The notes beneath the pieces are model-generated. The model saw nothing but the letters and a program-made list of their open reading frames with translations, had not been told where the DNA came from and did no database searches. Positions 10,340-19,239 of a DNA stretch of 64,000 nt are shown here, piece after piece (positions within the stretch are counted from its first letter, which is position 1; the number at the start of each line of letters is the position of its first letter). This stretch comes from Monocercomonoides exilis. Lineage: Eukaryota > Preaxostyla > Oxymonadida > Polymastigidae. The position numbers and the translations under genes were made by a program. The stretch covers positions 668,501-732,500 of the forward strand of contig LSRY02000030.1 in the NCBI GenBank assembly GCA_001643675.2, in the 5' to 3' direction.

Positions 10340-11392
10340 TGTTTATCTTCAATATGAGGATGTCTGAGATGCTTAGACATGCGGCCACAGATGCACCCAT
10401 GTGAGTTATGGAACTGCAGAAGAACAGGGATTTAACTATCAAATGGAGGAGCGAGTGGCTGTTTGCATCGATTGCTTGTGAAAAGTGAATTGGTGGAGGA
10501 GATTGCATGATATTTAAACTTATTAATATATTGCAAAACATATGACGCGACATCAGTTTCAATATTTTGAATGAAAAATAACTCAAGCAAGATGCAGAAA
10601 AAGCGATGAGAATAGCAGAAAGATTGAATTGAACCACTTGTTCATTTCAAGGGAAATATGTTTCACTTCACATATCTTTTGCGCATGACTTGCTTTGCGT
10701 GATTTTTTGTGGGATGGTTGGTTTTGTGGAAAAGGAAAGGGAATTGAGGGGTTGGACAATGGAGGAAACGAGCAGAGCGAGACACTCAGCAGGCCTCAAT
10801 AACAATCGTATTTGCCTTTTGAACGAAGCAAGTTGGAAAGCCATCAGCAAAGACATTGCGTTGAATTGGGTTTTGAAAAGGAGTTAATTTGGAGAATATG
10901 TGTTTTTATCTGATATCATGGTCAGCTTCACAAGGGATTCTCTGTGTTCGATGATGTTCTTTGCCAGCCATTTATAATCCAGTTATCTGCTTTTTTTTGT
11001 GAAGGTGAGATTCAATTTTGGAGAGCAAAACAGCCAACTGGGCTGATAATTACCAATCCCTTGGAGATGGAAAATATTTTAAAGCCAAAAAGATGGTTTG
11101 ATTTTTTTGATTTCATTCATTTTTCTTAAATGGGGTATTTTCAATGAATACAGAATGACTATGAACAGGAATGCCATAGAAAGAGAAGCCTTTTTATCCT
11201 TTTTCAAAAGATTCGAAGTTTTGAGACTATTCTTGTATGAATTACACACACCGATGGCATTCGTGTCTTTTGCCATCTGTCTTGCATGCTGCATAGCATA
11301 ACAATGTTTTGCAAGAGCTTGAAAGAGAGAAAAAGCAGTTTGTTTGGGATATTTGTTGAGAGTGTTTGGCAGAGGCGAATCTTTCATCAGAG
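10340..11392 (+). repeat. 1 kb dispersed repeat, copy A
   Basis: This segment matches 43890-44937 in inverted orientation. The central part (about 10530-11290) is nearly identical: a 62-residue frame opposite 10668-10856 differs from its partner at 44408-44596 in only a few residues. The flanks are more diverged. Both strands hold coding-like scraps, for example GWTMEETSRARHSAGLNNNR on the plus strand and KQTAFSLFQALAKHCYAMQH on the minus strand, but no intact frame is present. It lies just upstream of the family gene at 8681-10042, and copy B lies just upstream of the family gene at 45646. The nature of the repeat is unknown; a dead transposon or a dead gene would both fit. Confidence 0.75.
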
Positions 11393-11497
11393 ATGATGAG
11401 CTGACAGGGTACTCTCGTTCACAACAAATTTATCTTTTTTTGTCGATCAATTTGAATTGGAAAAGCTGACATCTTCTATTTTTCTTCCCCTTCCCCT

Positions 11498-11640
11498 TCT
11501 TCTTCTTCTTCTTCTTCTTCTTCTTCTTCTTCTTCTTCTTCTTCTTCTTCTTCTTCTTCTTCTTCTTCTTCTCCTCCTCCTCCTCCTCCTCCTCCTCCTC
11601 CTCCTTCTTCTTCTTCTTCTTCTTCTTCTTCTTCTTCTTC
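11498..11640. repeat. (TTC)n-(TCC)n-(TTC)n microsatellite
   Basis: A run of TTC triplets changes to about eleven TCC triplets and back to TTC. All frames are open across it, so the long poly-Leu and poly-Lys frames here are artefacts of the repeat. Confidence 0.9.
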
Positions 11641-11997
11641 GCTTTCATCATCATCTATGTTATCTTTTTTATCTTCATTCTCAAGTCAGTGTGTACAATA
11701 ATATTATCTGCAATTTCCTTATAACAAAGAGAAACCACAGATTAATTTGCATGACTTTTTTTTCTCTTTCCTTCTCCATCTCCTTCATTTTCATGTGCTT
11801 CTTCTTCTTCTTCTTCTCTTTCTTCTTCTTCTCTTTCTTCTTCTCTTTCTTCTTCTCTTTCTTCTTCTTCTTCTTCTTTCAAACAAACTCGCAATTTTTC
11901 CAACACATTTTCGAATGAACAAAATTCCAATGAAAATGTTCATTTTGATTTTTCTTCTTCTCTTCCGCCTTCGTTTATCTCTTCCACTCCAATTAAT

Positions 11998-13296
11998 TTG
12001 GATTCTATGAATGAAAAATCAATTTCTTCTTTTTCTTCTTCTTCTTCTTCTTCTTCTTCCATCATCTTTTCAGGAGGAAGTGGTGATTTCATAACTTCTT
12101 GGCTTGTGACTTCTTCTTCCTCTTCCTCTTCTTCCTCTTCCTCTTCCTCTTCCTCTTCCTCTTCCTCTTCCTCTTCCTCTTCCTCTTCTTCCTCTTCCTC
12201 TTCCTCTTCCTCTTCCTCTTCCTCTTCCTCTTCCTCTTCCTCTTCCTCTTCTTCTTCTCCTTCTCCTTCTTCTTCCTCTTCCTCTTCCTCTTCCTCTTCC
12301 TCTTCCTCTTCCTCTTCCTCTTCCTCTTCCTCTTCCTCTTCCTCTTCCTCTTCCTCTTCCTCTTCCTCTTCCTCTTCCTCTTCCTCTTCCTCTTCCTCTT
12401 CCTCTTCCTCTTCCTCTTCCTCTTCCTCTTCCTCTTCCTCTTCCTCTTCCTCTTCCTCTTCCTCTTCCTCTTCCTCTTCCTCTTCCTCTTCCTCTTCCTC
12501 TTCTTCTTCTCCTTCTCCTTCTTCTTCCTCTTCCTCTTCCTCTTCCTCTTCCTCTTCCTCTTCCTCTTCCTCTTCCTCTTCCTCTTCCTCTTCTTCCTCT
12601 TCCTCTTCCTCTTCCTCTTCCTCTTCCTCTTCCTCTTCCTCTTCCTCTTCCTCTTCCTCTTCCTCTTCCTCTTCCTCTTCCTCTTCTTCTTCTCCTTCTC
12701 CTTCTTCTTCCTCTTCCTCTTCCTCTTCCTCTTCCTCTTCCTCCTCCTTTTCTTCTCCTTCCTCTTCCTCTCCTTCATCATCATCTTCTTCTTCTTCTTC
12801 TTCCAACACAAATTCATTTCCTTCTCATAACATCTCAGATATCCACAGTTCAGATGATATTTCTTCATCTTTTCTGAGTTTGTCTCCTTCTTCTCCCTCA
12901 AAACACACAAATGACAACACAAACAGAAACAGAAATAAAAGTAAAACAAAAAGAAGCATCAAAACAACAAATTCATCATCATCATCATCATGTTCTTCTT
13001 TCTCTTCTTCTTCTTCCTCCTTTTCTTCTCCTTCTTCCTCATCCTCCTCTTCCTCCTCTTCCTCTTCCTCTTCCTCTTCCTCCTCTTCTTCCCCTTCTTC
13101 TTCAACTTTAACGTTTTCTAAGATGAGCAACATAATGAATATTGTTATTTCCATTTCAACGAACTTTCATCGAATTCCTCGTCAAATATCTGCTTTCTTT
13201 TCAATTCAGAAAGACAAAAGGAATGTTTCTTCTATCGCGAAATTTCAGCTGAAGTTATATGTCAATGAAAGTGATTCAATGTCAAACCAAGAATAG
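11998..13296 (+). CDS. Polyserine-rich protein or exon, uncertain
   Basis: The plus-strand frame is 432 codons, of which more than 250 are Ser, coded by a TTCCTC hexanucleotide array. The non-repetitive parts favour this strand. Before the nominal ATG the same frame continues with KQTRNFSNTFSNEQNSN and LPPSFISSTPINLDSMN. After the array it reads FPSHNISDIHSSDDISSS, then KHTNDNTNRNRNKSKTKRS, a Ser tract, and a final hydrophobic stretch MSNIMNIVISIST before a stop. The frame is already open upstream to about 11760, so a real gene would begin there or be spliced from further upstream; no start is certain. The opposite strand is an equally long Glu tract with a coherent-looking end (IDFSFIESKLIGVEE), so strand and even coding status remain open. 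Confidence 0.35.
   Translation: MDSMNEKSISSFSSSSSSSSSIIFSGGSGDFITSWLVTSSSSSSSSSSSSSSSSSSSSSSSSSSSSSSSSSSSSSSSSSSSSSSSSSPSPSSSSSSSSSSSSSSSSSSSSSSSSSSSSSSSSSSSSSSSSSSSSSSSSSSSSSSSSSSSSSSSSSSSSSSSSSSSSSSSSSPSPSSSSSSSSSSSSSSSSSSSSSSSSSSSSSSSSSSSSSSSSSSSSSSSSSSSSSSSSSSPSPSSSSSSSSSSSSSSSFSSPSSSSPSSSSSSSSSSNTNSFPSHNISDIHSSDDISSSFLSLSPSSPSKHTNDNTNRNRNKSKTKRSIKTTNSSSSSSCSSFSSSSSSFSSPSSSSSSSSSSSSSSSSSSSSPSSSTLTFSKMSNIMNIVISISTNFHRIPRQISAFFSIQKDKRNVSSIAKFQLKLYVNESDSMSNQE
12113..12744. repeat. (TTCCTC)n hexanucleotide array with three identical interruptions
   Basis: About 630 bases are built from TTCCTC units. Three times (near 12247, 12500 and 12685) the array is interrupted by the same block of TTC/TCC triplets that reads SPSPSS in the serine frame. 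The spacing between interruptions is about 253 and 185 bases, so the array has a higher-order structure formed by amplification of a larger unit. Confidence 0.9.
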
Positions 13297-13421
13297 CCGA
13301 TCATCAGGCAAGAAATCAACATGAAAATCGAATCTGGCTTTTTCATTTCAAAACTGAAGTTAACGCCGAAAATAGAAAGAGCAAGGTTTAAAAAGATTTC
13401 TTTGAACATACAGTTGCAAGG

Positions 13422-13679
13422 ATGGTTTTCGAGAGATTTCACAAGGCCACATGCCTTCAACAAGTCGCAGAAGATGAAACGATGAGGGAAACATATTTAT
13501 TTGAAAAGGCAAATTTGGAGGAGAATTCTAAGCAACAAGAGAATAAATGCCCGACAAGCAATGTTGATTTCATCAACCGCGTGTATGATGCAAATTCTTC
13601 TATTTTATGTTCCAACAACTTAAATTTCTTCGACTTTGCATTCATTTGCACATTAATTCACCGACAAGTAAGCCGATGA
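13422..13679 (+). pseudogene. Coding fragment of unknown family
   Basis: An 85-codon frame reads like conserved protein: RFHKATCLQQVAEDETMRE, LFEKANLEENSKQQE and CPTSNVDFINRVYDANS. No continuing frame is found on either side within about 150 bases, and there is no splice arrangement I could defend. Probably a gene relic; identity not recognised. Confidence 0.3.
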
Positions 13680-13837
13680 AATGATTTCAGCCTTATGATC
13701 TGCACTTTCTTCAGAAGCCTCGTCTCATTGTGCGCACTCTTGTTGGGAGTCTTTTCCAACTCGCAATTCACTTCCTTGATGCCAAGTATTCTTTCCACAT
13801 GTTCATTGTCAGCTGTATGCCCGTTGATAAAGATTTA

Positions 13838-14250
13838 TTAATCGAAATTCCAATCACCGAATGCTTCTGTTCTGTCATGTCCAACAGCCGAGTTGTCATT
13901 TTCAGTGATGCTTGTCATGAAAGTGAACAAGGGTTCCTTCACAGAAGCGACAAGGGATTCGCACACAAAATACACATCTCTTCCGACGCTGGCCTTGTTG
14001 GATGAAAACACGATATTGGTGATGGAAAAGGAAGATATTGATACTTTGTGAGCCATTGTCGAGCTCAATCATGAGAGTCACTCCTCTTCTGCCTGTTGTA
14101 TCATTGCCCGCGTTCTTTCTTATGCAGAATCAGCCAAAAATGGTGTGAAGGTTAATTTGCCAGCAGGGATGGATTGAAGATATTGTGGTGTTGAGTCAAA
14201 ACTGATCATGGAGCATTTGCCGAAGGTGAAGGAGATGAGATTTGAGATCG
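13838..14250 (-). pseudogene. Beta-helix receptor fragment
   Basis: The minus-strand frame at 14068-13838 contains NIVFSSNKASVGRDVYFVC followed by FTFMTSITENDNSAVGHD. This aligns with the segment NEAHVGKDIFVRC ... LNSNNSICGRDG of the long receptor at 28-37 kb, which precedes each CG....PC module start. Upstream on the same strand (to about 14250) more beta-helix-like text appears in another frame, with stops. Nothing else of the gene remains, so this is a relic of a third family copy in the window. Confidence 0.55.
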
Positions 14251-14449
14251 CGGAATGATTGAGGAAAAGAAAGTGCTTGAAAGAGATGCCTCACGTCCTC
14301 AGCAATGCTTTATAAAAAAAAGGAGGATTTGGATGATGCAGATAGGAAATAGAAGGAAGAGGAGAAGAGAATTGGGATGGAAGGTTAGAAAACAGTATCA
14401 TTGGAAGCATGAAGAATTAAAAGAGGGTAGAGTAAGTTATCCTGATTGA

Positions 14450-15405
14450 TTGTTATCTCCCAGATGTCACATTCTCCGTTTGATGAAGCTGTTGAGCTGC
14501 ACAGCTGACACGGAAATTTAAAGAAACAGTAATAGCTGAAGAATTGGAAGAAAGCAAGCATTTGCCATCATTTGAAAAGTTGAAGTTTATTATTCAAATT
14601 GCAATCTTCTCCATTCTGTATTTATAATGTTCTTAAAGTATTCCTATTATAAAACATGTTTTGAAACCTTTTATTTTTCTTTTAAGATTGATTTTTCATG
14701 CTTTTTTTTAATTGTTCTTTTTTGAAACTTGATCAAAAAATTCTATTTCACTTTAAACATAAAAATAGGTATGCATTTTTGTTTAAACAAATAAAACAAA
14801 TACCTGTTGTAGCAACACATGCTTGATACTATTGAGAAATCGGTTTTTGCTGATCCAAAATACAACTTTTGACTTTGTTTTTATCTCTTTCTGATCTTGA
14901 TTTATGTATCAAAAATAATTACACTGATTAATTAAATAAACAACGTTTTTTTGTCACAGGAAATAATTTTCTTGTTTCGAAATAACTTCACAACAATCTA
15001 TTCATTAAGTTATTTGTCTCATAAATATATTTATCGTTCAAAAGTTATAAATAGAATCATAAATAATTATTTTCAAATTCAAAAAAAATATTTTGTTCAG
15101 TGAATGACTTGGAAATGATAGTTTTTATTTCTATTTTAAAATATTGAATTTCATGCAATAAATATTTGTTTTTAAAAAAATGAACTGAACATTCAAAATA
15201 TTAACTTTTCTTTTTGCCCATTATTAATTTTTGAATAAGACAAAGAGAACAATGTCTGCTTTACCGCAACGGGTTTGTTTTCATTTTTATTCGCATTTTA
15301 AGTTTTTTAAGTTTTTGAATTTTTTATGTTCATTATGGTATATTTCTTGATGTCTTTCTTTTTTTTTTTCTACAAATGAAATTTTGAAATTATTTTTAGG
15401 AAATA
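14450..15405. other. AT-rich spacer, no gene seen
   Basis: No coding-like frame is present. The last 150 bases should include the promoter and 5' leader of the plus-strand family gene starting at 15406. An alternative upstream ATG at 15252 (MSALPQR) precedes it but is not in the family pattern. Confidence 0.4.
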
Positions 15406-16809
15406 ATGACTGAACAATTCAAGGGTCTGTAATTCATTTTCATTTTATCAACTTGTGCTATTTTTTCTTTATGCAGCATTGCTTTTTGAACTTGAAGATC
15501 ACTCGGATTTTGATCAAAAGAAGAAAATAGAAGAAATAAGTAAAATAATGAACAAGATGGATCGAACAGAATTTGAAGCTCTTTTCACAAATGAAATGCT
15601 GGATGAAAGAGAAAAGATAATAATGGAAAAGAAAATGCATTTGGAAAGTGAGTTTATTCTGTTTAAGCTAATCGGATTTTACAAAATTATGAAAAATGTG
15701 CAAAGCAACTGTTTTTGCTCACCTTCCTTGTGCCAAAGAATTGAAAATATGATGTTCGAAGAAGAATTGAAACAAGAAAAAAAGAATGAAAAGCTTCTTG
15801 TCGATCTATGCGAATGCTATCTGATTCTTTATAATTTTAATGCTGGAGATATTTTTCTGTCAATTTGTGTATCTTGTTTGATGAAAGTCGCATCAAATAA
15901 AGAGAAAGACGATGAAACACAAAAAGAAGTCGAAATGGCTTTGTTTGCTTTGAGCAACATTTCAGAAAAACAAGTTCGTTTTTTAGATATATTTATGAAT
16001 CTATTCTTAAAATAATGATATTTATTTTTCCTCATATTTTTTATTAGCTATTGCAAATTGAATTGAATTTGAATACAATCATTGACATTATTAAATATCA
16101 TCGAGAGCATCACAACCTCACTCAGCTTGCCAATCAGTCTGCATGGCACATTTTGATATTCAAATTTCAAAATGAAAAAAGTTTGGAATCTGAAAGTGTA
16201 AGTTGGTTACATTTCTTGATTGACGCAACAAAAGAATTGGAATTGTGGTCACGAAATGTGAATTGGAAAAAGAAAGATATTGAAGAAGAAGAAAAAGAAA
16301 TGTTCGTAATCACACGATGGCTGGAAACAACATGGAAATACGTTTTTTATTATTACGACAGGAAATACAAAGCAGAGAATATTGCGTTTATGAATTCAAT
16401 TGCTTCAATATATGGAGCAGCAAAGAATTGCAATAAATATATATGTAAATGGTGCGTGAATCTTTTTCATTTATTGAAGGAAAGAGATGAAAGCACAATG
16501 TATATATTGATGAAAAGTGGAGCTGCTGCATATGTTTTGGAAGAAATGCACAGACTTGTATTGAGCGAAGGTTCAATTTTGTACTGCCTCGACATTTTCT
16601 CTGCACTTTGCAATATGTTGAGAAAAAGAGAGAATGATGAGCCCTTGAATTTGCAATGGGAAAGGTTAAAAACATTCATTATTGATCGGCTTGAAGAAGA
16701 AGGATATGAAGATATTATGATAGGATTTCAGAAAATGTTCCACGATTTAAACAAAAGATATTCACAACATTTTTCAGAAAAACCTTACGAGTATTTTATC
16801 TGTTTTTAA
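15406..16809 (+). CDS. 425-residue helical family, member 2 (intact)
   Basis: Three exons: 15406-15424, 15477-15973 and 16048-16809, with introns of 52 and 74 nt, both GT..AG. The 19-base first exon codes MTEQFK and joins ALLFELEDHSDFD in frame; this start is chosen because every family copy shows the same split. The 425-residue protein is rich in Lys/Glu and predicted helical. Shared blocks are KKKIEEISKIMNKM, EKNEKLLVDLCECY, QKEVEMALFALSNIS and, in exon 3, HREHHNLTQLANQSAW and LEEEGYEDIMIGFQK. It ends in TAA with the family C-terminus YEYF. No signal peptide, transmembrane segment or catalytic motif is visible; an alpha-solenoid scaffold is a guess. This is the only copy of four in the window without a lesion. 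Function unknown. Confidence 0.75.
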
Positions 16810-17764
16810 CTTTTTTTTTCACTTCATGCTTTTTTAAAACATATCAGAAAAGCATTAAATATTGCATTAAAATGAGCTCCAATAACGCTTGAACTATTTC
16901 AATGGCAAATGAATCTTACCCAAAACTTGAAAAGTACTTCGCTAAATATGAAATAAATTTAAAAGAATACTCTTTTTCTGATAAAGCTACTGGAAATGCT
17001 TCCTTCTTCTTGAGTGTCTCTTTCTTGTAAAAAAGCACACATCTAATAGAAATGTTTCTTTATGGCTTGATATTATTCTTCTTCGTGAAAAGCTCTTAAT
17101 ACTGTCTTTGATAATATTAAGACTTTATCTTCTTTCTTCTTTTGAGTAAGTTCAAAACACAAAACAGTTATTTTGAATATCCTTCGACATCACATTGTTT
17201 TTCAAAAAAAAAATAAAAATTATGGAATTTTTATTTTGTCTTTGTCAGATCTGAAAAGAGAGAAGTTACGTAGAAATGAATAAACTTGGGAAGCTTATGA
17301 AAAAGAATATAAAATTCAATAACAACTTTACAACATCAGCTGCAAAGGGAGATTGGATCTTTTCAGAAAAGCAGCTTAAAGACCTTCTTCTTCTTTGAAA
17401 ACTGAATTTTTGAAGATTGAAGAGAAAAAACTCAAAGGAGGAATTTTGTGAATTTCCATTTCTTCATATTAATTCAGAATTGAAAGTTCATTATTTTCAT
17501 CTTCTCAATTTGTTCAAAGCGATCCAATATTTAAGTATTTTTGATTAATTTCTCTAACATTGTTGCATTTGGAAGTTGTGGGGGGGAAAAATGGATTTTT
17601 TTTTAAAAATAAATATTATAAAACTATTTGTTTTCTGTTTTGTGAAATGTTTTTTTTCAAAAAATATATTTATATAAAAATAATTTTGCGTTGCAAAATT
17701 CTAAGCATTTCCTTTCCTTAAATATTCACAAAATAATCTGAAATGTTCATCGACAAATTACGAT
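16810..17764. other. AT-rich spacer between convergent family copies
   Basis: No gene seen. It separates the 3' ends of the intact plus-strand copy and the dead minus-strand copy. Confidence 0.45.
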
Positions 17765-19110
17765 CGTAGCTTTTTTTCAGAAGAGTGAAATCTCCATAAA
17801 AGCTGGTTTAGTAATCTTCATATCCTTCTTCTTCCATCTTTTCAAATACCTCCTTTTTTGTTGATATTCTTTTCATTTCATCATTTTCACTTTTCTCCTT
17901 TCCTTTCAATCTTGTTGAAATATTCTTGAAATATGCCAAGCTTTCATATGCCATTTCGAATGATAAATTTGGCTGATGAATCCCCTCCAAAACAACATCA
18001 ATAATTCCGTTATTCAACAAATCTTCAATTTCAAAAGCTTCGTTTTTCGACATTTTTTCAAATAAAAATATGCAACCGCTGCGAACAATTTCGAAACTGT
18101 CTTTTGCTGCTCGATACATCTGAATAATGCTGTTGATAAGTCCAAAAGATCCTTCATTCTTCAATCGGCAACAACAAAAATATCTATAAAATATACTGAG
18201 CCATCTCATCAAAGCAAGCTCTTCTTTCTTTTCTTTTTCTTTTTCCTCTTCTTTCTTTTTCTTCCAATCCACACATTTCATCAGCTCTTCCAGCTCTCCT
18301 TTTGCCTCTCTCACAAAATGCAGTTCATTCATTACAACTTCTTCCACATTTTCATCCTCCTTTAATCTGCCAAACACACCCAGGCGGATACATACGCAAG
18401 CCGTGACAGATTGCAACGATCTTGATGATGTTTGATAATCTCTTTAATTTCATTCAAATATAGTTCTAAATCCAAATTCTAATAAAAAAAAAGAGTGGAA
18501 AAATCAGTCGTATTTTTTAATTAAATAAAATACTTATACATCAAGCACATAAATGCAACTCAAAGCCAATAATGCTGTTTCCACTTCCTTTTGAACCTCC
18601 TCGTTTCCCTCTTTTTTCAAGGCAACTTTTATTATGCAAGGCACACAAATTGAAAGCAATTCTTTGGAAAGGCCATATTCAACGAGAAAAAGATAGCATT
18701 CACAAAGATCAACAAGAAGCTTTTCATTCTTTTCTTCTTTCTTCTTTTCTTCTTCAATAATCAATTCTTCCAATCTTTCGTTTAGCGAAGAATTTTCAAA
18801 TAATAAGCACCATATATTTTTCAGCACATTGCAATATCCAATGTGCTTCAACAGCAAAATTGCAATCCCCAATTTAACTTTCTTTTCTTCAATCATTTCA
18901 TGAATTTTGTTGAACGGTTCTTCTGTGAAAACAAACTTAAATTTTTATTCATTCATTTCGTCAATTATTTCATTCAATTCTTCAATTTTCTGCTTTTGTT
19001 CAATTTCTTCACAATCTTCCAGCTCACAAAGCTTTTCTTCAAAAACATCAAATTGTGCACAAAACATTGAAAGTTGAATCAAAATAATAAAGCCACAAAC
19101 TTGTAAACAT
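17765..19110 (-). pseudogene. 425-residue helical family, member 3, inactivated
   Basis: The exon plan of the family is kept: a 10-base first exon at 19110-19101 (MFT), intron 19100-19037, exon 2 to 18540, intron 18539-18479, exon 3 from 18478. At least three lesions are present. An in-frame TAA lies at 18947-18945, where relatives have an acidic or Asn residue. A frameshift near 18375 lies between AYVSAW and GRLKEDENVEE. Another shift near 17810 turns the expected GYEDI into GYEDY and a stop. Blocks such as EKNEKLLVDLCECY and EEVVMNELHFVREA remain clear. Upstream, an acidic frame from 19218 (EEEDEENSYDDDFYEDEEF) is in phase with the first exon and would extend the N-terminus by 36 residues. 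Confidence 0.7.
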
Positions 19111-19239
19111 TTCTTTGAGATCTAATTCGAATTCTTCGTCTTCGTAAAAATCATCATCGTAAGAATTTTCTTCATCCTCTTCTTCTTTGACATTATGCGC
19201 TGTACAATATTTGTTCATAATGTATTCTGGATAAATGAA

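Noticed and set aside
11457-11918. Poly-Leu frame of 153 codons
   Set aside because: Caused by TTC/TCC triplets read out of phase; no gene-like flanks.
11940-12809. 289-residue poly-Glu frame on the minus strand
   Set aside because: It is the complement of the TTCCTC array. Flanking text is coherent on both strands, so it was not listed as a separate gene; the plus strand has more non-repetitive coding-like sequence.
12089-12949. 286-residue Lys/Arg-alternating frame on the minus strand
   Set aside because: Pure read-through of the hexanucleotide repeat in another frame.
17765-19110. Reassignment of TAA to Gln, as in some oxymonads, to rescue member 3
   Set aside because: The intact paralogue ends in TAA at 16809 at the conserved C-terminus, the GSK3-like gene ends in TAA, and member 3 has further frameshifts.
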